Below are positions 51,527 to 62,300 of a stretch of DNA of 64,000 nucleotides, one piece after another. Source of the stretch: Paramecium pentaurelia (lineage: Eukaryota; Ciliophora; Oligohymenophorea; Peniculida; Parameciidae); contig CAJJDO010000026.1 in NCBI GenBank assembly GCA_905183005.1, positions 361,717 to 425,716 of the forward strand, in the 5' to 3' direction. Made by a program: the position numbers and the translations under genes. The notes below the pieces were generated by a model that did not search any database, was not told the DNA's origin, and saw nothing but the letters and a program-made list of their open reading frames with translations. Position 1 is the first letter of the stretch; the number at the start of each line of letters is the position of its first letter.

Positions 51527-51656
51527 GAGCAATCAATTAAAATTTAATAAAGATTAATATATTTATACTAAAGAAGTCTAAAAAATATCATTATTTTTTT
51601 GAGTTCTTAATTCAAGTACAAATATTATATATTAAAATTAAAATAGTAACAAAAAA

Positions 51657-52256
51657 TCAAATGTAATTCATTTTAGATGCTAAATCATCTTTAGTCATAG
51701 CATCTTTACCCTTGCTTGCATCTTATATAAATTCAAGTATATCTGAATCACTAATTTAAAGATCAAGATATTAAGCAAAGACATTTTTAATTTCAGACAA
51801 ACCAATTTTACGATCTCTACATAATAAATAGTTATTTTACTTTTTAACAAATAATTCATAGATTTCATCTATCTCTTCATCTCTGCCTTTATTTTCAAAC
51901 CATCTTCTTTAAATTAAATTTATAACATCCTTCAATGAAAAACTATCTCTTTACCTATAATTCAAATAAAATAAAATTATACTCATCAACTACATCATGA
52001 ATTTCCTCCTCTATATCCTTTACAGTTTTATTGATAAAAGCAAAATTCCCTAAAATTGATCTTAAGTTTTATCGATTAATATAACCTGATTTTTAAGGAT
52101 CATAAAAATTAAAACAATCTCTAATTTCAGATTCCTAATTTCAAATTAGATTCATACCATATCATCTGGAAGTTTTTAAATAACTTATTATTTTGAACTT
52201 TTTGTATTGTTTTTAGGGTTTTACTGTGGCTATTACTTTTTTTTATCAAGTTTCAT
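51657..52256 (-). CDS. Centrin/calmodulin-like EF-hand protein
   Basis: A 182-residue EF-hand protein after two introns (23 and 28 nt). Its first part is a short Lys/Gln-rich leader. The segments EIRDCFNFYDPQKSGYINRQNLRSIL and DRKIGLSEIKNVFAQYLDL follow the EF-hand helix-loop-helix pattern of centrin-like ciliate proteins. The first loop (DPQKSGYINRQN) lacks the full set of acidic ligands, so calcium affinity may be low. Confidence 0.75.
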
Positions 52257-52470
52257 TTGGTGAAATAATTCAAAAAATTAACTAATTAATGAAAAATTTA
52301 ATTTAAGTTGAGAAGGCAATATAAGTATTTAAAAAACATATAAGTTCTATTTTTAAATCAAATTGGTTTATCTATAAGAATTATAGAGTAAATTTAGTAA
52401 GAAATGTTGTAGTTGAATATTTAATTATAATTTATGAATATTAATATTAAAGTAGAAATTAATTATAGTA

Positions 52471-55400
52471 ATGAATTAGTTGCTACAATTATAATACATA
52501 TCATTATGCTCAAGAGTGCTATAAGAATTAGAGAATCATACAGGAATAAAGGATAAGGTGTTGGCTGAATATATTATTGATTTAGGTAGATAAAGTAAAG
52601 ATGAAAAGGAATTTAAATAAAAATTGGATGCTGCAAAAGCTGATTTTACAGATCAATTTACAAATTCTTTATTTAATATCATTAAGAAGATGTCTCCTTA
52701 AGAAAAAAAGTAAGTTGAACAGCCACCATAAATAGAATAGGTAGTGAAAGAATAGAAATTTCCCGGATTGGCATTACCAAATCGTGAAGTAGTTTAATTA
52801 GAGGATATGGAAGAGTAATCACGATCAAGGTCATTATCAAAAAATAAGAAGAAAAAGAAGGATAAGAAAAACAAGAAGGATAAAAATAAGGATAAGGATA
52901 AAGATAAAGAAAAAGAGAGAGAAAAAGAAAAAGAGAAGGAGAAAAAAGATAAGAAAGAATCATCTCCATCACCTTAGAGAACTCATAGAGATATAGAGAA
53001 AGGACATATATATGAGGGTGTAGTAACAAAGGTGCAGGATTTTGGAGTTTTTGTTTAAATAGCAGGTTTTAAAGGTAGAAAGGAAGGATTAGTCCATATA
53101 TCAAATATAAGAGAAAAAAGAGTGACGAATCCTTTTGATATTTTGAAAAGGAATTAGAAAGTGTTTGTGAAGGTGATTAGTATTGTGAATGAAAAGATTG
53201 CATTGTCGATGAGAGATGTGGATTAAAATACTGGTTAGGAGATAGAAAAGAAAGCTAAGGCAATGAATGAATATGATCAAGTGATAAAATAATAGGAGTA
53301 GAGTAAGGATAATAATAGATATGGAGCAATAACAGGTGTAAAATTAGATGTGGCATAAGATGCTTGTAAAAAGAAAGCAAAAAGAATAGCATCTCCAGAT
53401 TTATGGGAAAAGACTAGATTGGAATATAATTCTAAATTGGTTCGTTAAATAGACAATAAAGCTATTGTAGAAGATTCAGAATCAGAAGGTTTCGTATCAG
53501 ATTCAGAAGATTTAGAAATAGATATGAATGATTATGAACCTCCATTTTTAAAAGGATAAACAACTAAAGCAGGAATAAATTTATCACCAATAAGAGTTGT
53601 TAAAAATCCAGAAGGTACTTTATAAAGAGAAGCCTTACATGCTTAATAATTGGCAAGAGAAAGAAGAGAAATGAGAGAATAATAATAAAGAGCAATAAAT
53701 GAATAGAATAGAGACAAATACAGAGAGGATCCTTTAGCTTAGATTTCAGGGAATATGAATTAAATGTAAGTAGAAATTCCTGAATGGAAAAAAGAAGCCA
53801 TGTTCAAATCAAGTGTAAGAAATAGAACACATATGAGTATTAAAGAATGGAGAGAATCTTTACCAATTTATAATTTTAAGAATGAATTATTAGCTGCTAT
53901 AAAAGAGAATCGAATTCTAATAGTAATTGGAGAAACAGGTAGTGGAAAAACAACTTAGATTACATAATATTTAATGGAGGCTGGATATGGTAGAAATGGA
54001 ATGAAAATTGGTTGCACTTAACCTAGAAGAGTTGCAGCAATGTCTGTTGCAAAAAGAGTGGCTGAAGAAATGGGAATATAACTAGGAGATGAAGTTGGTT
54101 ATGCTATTAGATTTGAAGATTGCACTGGTCCTAATACAATAATTAAATATATGACAGATGGAATGTTATTAAGAGAAGCATTAATAGATAAAGATATGAG
54201 TCAATATAGTGTTATAATGTTAGATGAGGCACATGAAAGAACTATTAATACTGATGTGTTATTTGGATTATTAAAATAAGTGGTTGCTAAAAGAAATGAT
54301 TTCACATTAATTGTAACATCAGCCACTTTGGATGCTGAAAAGTTTTCATCTTATTTTTTTAATTGTAAAATATTTAGAATTCCAGGACGTAATTTTCCTG
54401 TTGAAGTGTTTTTCACAAATGAACCTGAAGAAGACTATTTAGAAGCTGCTTAATTATGTGTGATATAAATTCATTTAGAAGAACCAGCTGGTGATATCCT
54501 TTTATTTTTAACAGGATAAGAAGAAATAGATACAGCATGTTAAGTGCTTCATGAGAGAATGAAGAAATTAGGTCCAGATGCTCCTGAATTGATTATTTTA
54601 CCAGTTTATTCTGCTTTACCTACAGAATTACAATAAAAGATTTTTGATCCTGCCCCTACAGGAGCTAGAAAAATTGTTATAGCTACAAATATTGCTGAAG
54701 CATCTATTACTATTGATGGAATTTATTATGTTGTTGATCCAGGATTCTCTAAAATCAAGGTATATAATCCTAAATTGGGTATGGATTCCTTAATTATTGC
54801 TCCAATAAGTTAGGCATCTGCTTAATAAAGAGCTGGTAGAGCAGGAAGAACTGGACCAGGAAAATGTTATAGATTGTATACTGAATAAGCTTTTAATACA
54901 GAAATGTTACCTACTTCAGTACCTGAAATATAGAGAACTAATTTGGCAAATACTATTTTATTATTAAAAGCTATGGGAATACATGATCTTTTGAATTTTG
55001 ACTTTATGGATCCTCCACCTGTATAAACAATGATTGCAGCTATGGAATAATTGTATGCATTAGGAGCTTTAGATGATGAAGGATTGTTAACAAAGGTAGG
55101 TAGAAAGATGGCAGAATTTCCTTTAGAACCACCTTAAGCTAAAATGCTATTGACTGCAGTTGATTTGGGATGTGTAGATGAAATCATTACAATTATTGCA
55201 ATGTTGTCAGAACCTAATATCTTCTATAGACCTAAAGATAGATAATAATTAGCAGATTAGAAAAAGGCCAGATTTCATAGACCAGAAGGTGATCATTTAA
55301 CATTGTTAACAGTTTATGAGCATTGGAAGAAAAACAATTTTAGTAATGTTTGGTGTCATGAGAATTATATCTAAGCAAGATCTATGAGGAGAGCTTAAGA

Positions 55401-55884
55401 TGTTAGAAAATAATTATTATAAATTATGGAAAGATACAAATTCTAAATTACTTCTTGTGGTAAAGACTTTTGGAAAATTAGGAAAGCTATAACAGCAGGT
55501 TATTTCTTTCATGTTGCTAAAAAAGTATTATATATTCTTAATTTTAGGATTAAGCTGAAGGTTATAAGACTCTATCTGATAATTAATAAGTTTATATCCA
55601 TCCTAGTAGTGCATTGTTCAATAAAGGACCTTTATGGTGTGTTTATCATGAGTTAGTCATGACATCAAAAGAATATATGAGGGAAGTATGTGAAATAGGT
55701 ATATTATAATAATAATAACATTCTTTTAGAACCTAGATGGCTTATTGAGGTGGCTGAAAATTATTTCAAGGCTCACAATCAAATGGGATAACTTTCAAAA
55801 ACAAAGAAATCAGAGAAACTCGATCCATTAAGTTGCAAATTTGGAGATGCAAATGCATGGAGACTAAGTAAGCGTAAAGGTTGA
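52471..55884 (+). CDS. DHX8: DEAH-box RNA helicase DHX8/Prp22
   Basis: A 1119-residue helicase that releases mature mRNA from the spliceosome. The N terminus has a short helical module (ELENHTGIKDKVLAEYI), a Lys/Glu-rich stretch (52840-52960) and an S1 RNA-binding domain (GHIYEGVVTKVQDFGVFVQI). The helicase core has GETGSGKTTQ, TQPRRVAA, DEAHER, SATLDA, FLTGQEEI and QRAGRAGRTGPGKCYRLYT, then the HA2/OB-fold C terminus. The S1 domain identifies Prp22/DHX8 among DEAH helicases. Introns: 55525-55547 (23 nt) and 55699-55729 (31 nt). All catalytic motifs are intact. Confidence 0.98.
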
Positions 55885-55917
55885 TATTAAATTATTATAA
55901 TTAATATTATTTATTTC

Positions 55918-56946
55918 ATGCTCAATATCCCATGTATAAATTCTTAAATAAATAGAACAAAGTGACTATCCTTAATTCCCTTATAATGGCAGAAGAGTGA
56001 GTCATTTGGTTTTGTAATAGAGTACAACTGCAAAATATAAAAAACGCTAAGTATTAGAATTAAAGAGAAAAAAAGAGAAGAAAAATTCATTAATACATTG
56101 TTTTCGCTTATTAAAGAGTTAAACAGATGACTATAATTTCAATTAAATCCCAACAGAAAAGTAAATCTAAAGCAAGAAAATTATAAATTTAAAACCATTG
56201 AAGAATGTAATTGAAAAAATAGCTTTGATGAGATAATAAGATTAACCAAGAAGAAAATCAGCATATGGAGATATATTTGGTGAAATGACAGCAAAATAAT
56301 TTTCAAATCAACCAATTGTAATTTAACAACATCGTTAAATTGATGGTTAAAGGTTTGCTTTGACAAGTTTTGCTGGTATCTTAGAAAGAAAAAAATAAAA
56401 AAGAACTACAAGAAAGCCTAGTTTACTAAGGAGACTAACTAAATAGGATACAATTGTTGGTAGTTATCCCTATTAACTTTAGAATATGATAACATGGAAA
56501 GACCTCCTTCATGTAAAACTCCTCCTCCTAAATAAATTATAATTAAATCAATTCATAAAACTTAATTAGAACTAGAAAAAGAAAAATACTTAAAAATTTA
56601 AGATTTTAAGATGATTTAATTTTTAAATGGAAAATCTGAATAATTAAAAGTGTTAACAAATGGTATTAAAACTCTCCCTCATAATCTCTAAACAACAACT
56701 CAACAATCTTCTTCCATTATTGCCAATCATAGAATTTCAGGATTAATTCCAACACTCCCTATCAATAAAATTAGCAGATGTATAACAAATCCTTTTGAAA
56801 ATAAAATCGGTCTTCAATTAAGTAGTCGATCAATGAATCATTAAAATACCCCTTATCTCAAATAAAATTTAATACTCACAAAATAAATACAAATAGAACT
56901 CAAAAATTTATCTCAACCTTTATAACGATTAAGTTATCATTTATGA
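55918..56946 (+). CDS. Hypothetical basic protein
   Basis: A 327-residue protein; two introns (22 nt in the first exon after MLNIP, and 23 nt before EYDNMERPPSCKTPPP). It is basic, with KYKKRQVLELKRKKEKKN near the N terminus and a Ser/Thr/Pro-rich C-terminal part (TNPFENK, NTPYLKQ). I recognise no family. The start lies 33 bp after the DHX8 stop. Confidence 0.62.
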
Positions 56947-57079
56947 TTATATGATGTTAATTAATTTTTATAGTATATTATTTATACATTTAAAATTCAA
57001 TTATTCTTTCATTCAATAAATGATTATTGAATAAACATTTATTTTTTTCTCTGTTATAGAATTTAGTAAATAGATTAAA

Positions 57080-57385
57080 TCATTTATTTTCTCTGTCTAA
57101 ATATAAATAATTTAAAATTTTTAAAGTAGTTTGACTTTTATTTTTATTATAAGCAATCTAATTTTTGATTTGTTATTCTTTATAGATTATATATTCTTCA
57201 TAAGATTCCTTTAATTATAATTGTACTATTTTAGTAATTTAGTTTTCTTTAAAGTTTATAAGAAGTATCTTTATTTTTTTATTATAATTTATTATTTTAT
57301 GATTTAGAATTGTAAGATTGTTAATGAAATTTTGGAATTAAAAATTAAGTATCTCAATTAAGATAAGAATGAATTGAAATGACAT
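57080..57385 (-). CDS. Marginal small coiled-coil ORF
   Basis: A 101-residue frame (opening MSFQFILILIEILNF) with a coiled-coil-like segment (LQLKESYEEYIIYKEQQIKN). Coding-like sequence continues in frame past the TGA for about 40 codons, so it may be a broken gene or have a missed intron. The rest of 56947-57539 is A/T-rich with no gene seen. Confidence 0.3.
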
Positions 57386-57539
57386 TATCTAAAAATAATT
57401 CAATTTTATTTCTTCATAGTTGATATATCTTTTTTTTTAAATTTTTATTATTATAATCAGAAAAATGATCATTTACGATCAGAAATTATTAGTTATTTTT
57501 AATATATCCAACCAACTTTTTAATAATTTATTAATTAAA

Positions 57540-58274
57540 ATGATATCAAAAGATAATTACACATGTCCAATTTGTTTAGGTATTTTTGTAGATCCTTGCA
57601 AATTACCATGTAACCACACTTTTTGTTTACCTTGCCTACTTGAATTAGTTGATTTCAATTTTATTCAATATAAGTGTCCAATGTGTCGAAATGAATTTAT
57701 GAATAATAATGGTCCTTTTAAAATTGATTAAGAAATTTAAACCTTTATTTAAACTCATTTCAAAGAAGAATTTGAAAAAAGATAATAGGAAATTATGATA
57801 AGTTAAAAGGAAAAATAAAAAGAAATGAAAATAAGAGTCAATTATGGCAATACTTATGATTATATTGAAGAAGAAAAAAATAATAAACACTTATGGTCAG
57901 TTTATGTAACCCTGGATTATATTAATTAATATGATTAAACTACTTTAAACTAAATAAAATTAATAGATTTAATTGACAGCGTTACATTTTATTTGGATGA
58001 AACATTTTATCCAGATTTTGTTGTTGTTAGACATCCACCATTTAAAATTACACGAAAAGGTTGGGATGTTTTTAGTATACCAATAGAAATCACTTTTAAA
58101 AAATAATATGAACTTAATCCTATTAAGTTAGAACATCATCTTGTTTTTCAATAAAATGGGATTCTTAAATGTTAAATAAGCAAAATTAATGCAGAAAATA
58201 TTAAAAAATAATTAGATTTTTAAAATCAATAAAAATAGAATGCAGTATAAAATAAAAAAGTTTGGAAAATATGA
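57540..58274 (+). CDS. RING finger - YEATS domain fusion protein
   Basis: An intronless 244-residue protein. Residues 9-49 form a classic C3HC4 RING: Cys 9, 12, 24, His 26, Cys 29, 32, 46, 49, the signature of E3 ubiquitin ligases. After a charged helix, residues about 98-225 form a YEATS domain of Yaf9/GAS41 type: VNYGNTYDYIEEE, NKHLWSVYV, DSVTFYLDETFYPD, VVVRHPPFKITRKGWDVF and IPIEITF. YEATS domains read acyl-lysines on histones. The usual LHxSF motif reads YLDETF, so a ligand-binding His is Asp here. The ATG at 57540 puts the RING near the N terminus; an in-frame ATG at 57465 would add 25 residues. Nuclear action is inferred. Confidence 0.9.
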
Positions 58275-58378
58275 TTTTCATATTGAATCTTTATATAATA
58301 TTAATAATATTATAAAAATTTATTAATTTAAAATAAGAATGATCCATAACTATTATCAAAATAATCAATATGCTTTTT

Positions 58379-59200
58379 TCAAGAAACATGTTTTTTAAAC
58401 AATTTCTATTTTTATTATTCTTTAAATTCTTTGATTTTTTTATCAAAAATACTTAATTATCTCATTTACTTTTCCTTTTCTTCTTCATCTTCAAGTTTTT
58501 GTTAATATTAAAAATTGAAGTTATATATATAATCTGCTGATTGTTCAGTCATTTTGTGGCTTTTAACTTTTTCAATATCAACTTAGATACCCTTGTCTTC
58601 AGTTATTAATTTATGTGAAATTCTTTGTTTTTTTGAACTGATATTTTTGTTTCCATTTTACTTAACTTTAATTTAAGGTTGATCAATGGATAGGTTACTC
58701 TTGAAATAATTTATATCCATTTTTTAAATATCTTAGCTGCGAGTTGAAAATTGGGCAGGTACATTTAATATAGATTATTCTTTTTAATGTTCTTTGATGG
58801 CTGGTAAAGATAATGGTTTTTTATCTGTGTGTATGCCTTATATTAATGACTTATTCTGAGCCAATAAATGTTAGTATGACTCAAATATTCCTTATTTCTT
58901 CTTAAATCCTTTTGTCTTATATTCATTCAGGTATCTTGGAATATAGATGTCCTTTTATTTAACAATATATTCAGGTCTTTCAACTGAATCAATAGTTTAG
59001 ATTAAAGGATTATATATTTGTATAGGAGGTAATTTTTTAGTTATGTAATATGTTGGTTTATCATTTTGGATTAATACATCTTAATGTAAGGGACTATTAA
59101 ATTATCGATTGTTTGGGAGATGACTTTAACTCTCATACCTCATTATATCCTTTCCTCTCTTAGTAGGTTAAGGATCTCTATTCTCAAGAAATTTAAGCAT
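58379..59200 (-). CDS. Hypothetical protein
   Basis: An intronless 273-residue protein. It is polar, with several short tyrosine/proline-containing segments (KPTYYITKKLPPIQIYNPL, DIYIPRYLNEY) and an acidic, then basic C terminus. No domain is recognised. It is divergent from the dynein gene over 146 bp. Confidence 0.65.
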
Positions 59201-59346
59201 TTATTATTTTAAATTATGAAATTGTACATTGAAATTAAAAGGAGTAGGCAAGATTGGATTATAAAGTAGAAGAGACAGTATTTCAAAATTATATAGAGAT
59301 TATCTGTTTGATTGAAAGTATATTATTAATTATAATATTAATTAAT

Positions 59347-62300
59347 TGAATGAGTTAAAAGAGATTGCCTTCGGTATTTGAAATATTTTATATTAAGGGC
59401 AAATAAGATAGACACATTTAGGCAATAAAGAAATATTAAGAATATGAAAATAGTAAGACAAGTTAAGCTAAATTGAATGACATGATAAAAGTGAATTGAA
59501 ATTTAATTATTAGGGGACAAAAACAATTTAATTATTACCAAAGCCAGGAGAGTTTGTAACAGTAGCATCAGACAAATAATCAAATTAATAGCCATATATG
59601 GATATTCCAATAAAGGATTTATTAGATGGCACTAAAACATTTACAGAATTGAAACTGCAAAGCATAGAAAGATAGGCTTAGAGATAGATGAAGAAACCTA
59701 GGGAAAAGGATAGATTTGATGAAGGAGTTTTGAGAAGAGATGATTTGAAACCACCATAAAGTGAATTAGATGAAGTATTGATATATGTAATAAAATTAAG
59801 TTTGGAGTGGAAAGAGGAGTCTAACCAAAATTCACTTAAAACATAAGAGAAATTATGAAAAATTAGCATAAAGAGATGTTGGCTCCTGCTGAATAATTGA
59901 TTAAAGATTTATAAGAGAAAAGATTACCTTAAATATAACATTCCCATTCTTAAAAGATTGTTCGTCCAATATCAGCAAATTTTGTAATTAAGGCATTGAA
60001 CATTGGAGAAGAGAAGTTAGAAAATTCTAAAGGAATATAATAATAGTTATTTAGGACTAAAAGAAGTTAATTATAATCTGCAAAGCCTAGAAATTTGTAT
60101 ATGCCCTATTTTCCAGAAGAAATTAAACATTTGACTGGATATCAAACTATTAAATTGAAAGCTGATGATTTTATATAAACATACACAGAGGAATATATGA
60201 AAGAAAAAGAAGAAAAGATGTTGAAGAAACACTTTTAAGTTTCTGCTGTTGATCCAAGATTACAATCACCTTATATGAGAGTAATAATATTATTAATAAT
60301 AATAGGTTAATCCTAATACAGAATAAATCATTAGAGAAAAGCAGGATGAATTAGGAGAATTAGAATTAACTAAATATAGGGAAAGATTATTTATGGCATA
60401 ACCTTATGAAATGAAATAAATATTTTTACCTTTAGATTACTATTATATGGAGGATGAGACAGGTGATGAGTTAATTGAATAATATAAGGAGAAAGATGGT
60501 AAATGTTTTGGATTTTCAAAATGGTTTGATACAAGTGGAAATTTTACTTGGGAGGAATGTTTAATTGAAAAATATATATATGATACTGATATGTATGAGA
60601 TAAGATTTATAAAATACAATAAGACTAAATAGGTAACAAGAGTTAATCTTAGATTTAAAAGAGAATGTGAAGCTTATTTTAATCAATAATTGGAGATAGC
60701 AGATTATTATAGAAAAAGAAGTGAAGTGTTTATTAAGTATAATTATATGATAGATAAAATGGATGATCCAACTTCATAGATCTAAGAAGATTAATTAATG
60801 AGAATACAATTATTTGCAATGGGAATTTATTTTAAATTGGGATCTATTAGAGATCCTATTGCATTTTATAAATTAGATCCATCAATTAAATTTAATTTTA
60901 AAAGATATTTAATTCCAAAATAATTAAGTAGAATAGATTTATGTCCAAAAGAATTATGTAAGATGAAGAAATATAGATATGATTTATTGATTGAACTTTC
61001 AGAAGAAGTTAAAAAACAATTTATTAGAGCAAATCATGAAATTTAATTTAAAAGAATGTTGCCTTATCATGAAGAAAAGAAAGCCATCTTTAAAGGCTAT
61101 TTACCTGAAGAATTTTTTGAACCAAAATATGTAGAAGCTAGATTTCCATCCTATGGTATAGGGTAACAAAAGTTCATTGAATTGTTTACATAAATGAAAA
61201 AGAATCTCCATTAAGCTGTTTAAGAGAAAAATAAGGCTTTATAAGATGCTAACATTAATTTAATTAAGTTGGAAGAATAACACCTATTTTGTCAAAACTA
61301 TCTTGAACCTTAAGATCTTCATGAATTAGATAAGGATATGAAATTTAAAATTGGTGATGCTATCAGAGATTTAAAAACTAGAATGTATGATGTACATTAT
61401 TTAATTATGGAAATGATCGAGGTTGAAGTTAAACAACTTAAAGTAATAGAAGAGGAAAGATTAAGATTAATTGTTCTTGAAGCTGAAAGACTTAAAATTT
61501 AAGAACAGGGTTTAATGAGTGAGACACTAAAACTATTATAATAGTTTTAAAAATTGATTAATATTAAATTTGAACGATCTGGATTAGAAATGTGGTAAAG
61601 AAGCATAACAAGATTTATATCATATATTAAAATCGATGTTGATCCAAATGTACCTCCTTTACAATAAATTTATCAATATGCAAAAGATAGAGAATATAGA
61701 ATCTTTAATGATAATTTACTAATCAATATAGAAATCAAAATATAAGGTCTTTAATTGATTCTTGAACCTAATCCTGAAGAAATTAAGAGATCATTAAATA
61801 ATTATGTTTGGTTAGCAATCAAAGAATTGACTACTGTACCTTGTATGAGAAGTAGAGAAATAGAATCAGCAAGAGAAGATATGATTATGCATATTTTTAC
61901 TGGCATAGATGATATTGAAATACTAAATAATAAATAAATTGTTCAATAATATTTAGATTTAAATTTTAATCTGTTTAATGTATACTTTGAGAAATTAAAT
62001 GAATTTGAATCTATTTTGGATTATGATATTGAAAAGAGATTAAAGAAAGGATCTTTTGAAGAATATGCTAAGGAGTTAGAGAAATTAATTATGATTAGAG
62101 AAGATATGTAAAAATATATGTTTAAAAAAAAATTGAAATTAGGATTTTATTATTTGAATGTAGAACAATATTAATAATTATGTGAGGATAGATTAAAGAA
62201 AGCCTCTGATAGTTTGTATGAAAATTTAATTTAAAAGATTACTAAAGAAAATTTAAAGATTGAAGGTGAGATTAAATAAATGATATAAAAATTAACAGAG

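Noticed and set aside
52682..53029. Long minus-strand ORF opposite DHX8
   Set aside because: It is the mirror of the Lys/Glu-rich N-terminal stretch of DHX8, and gives a Tyr/Leu/Ser/Phe-rich low-complexity peptide.
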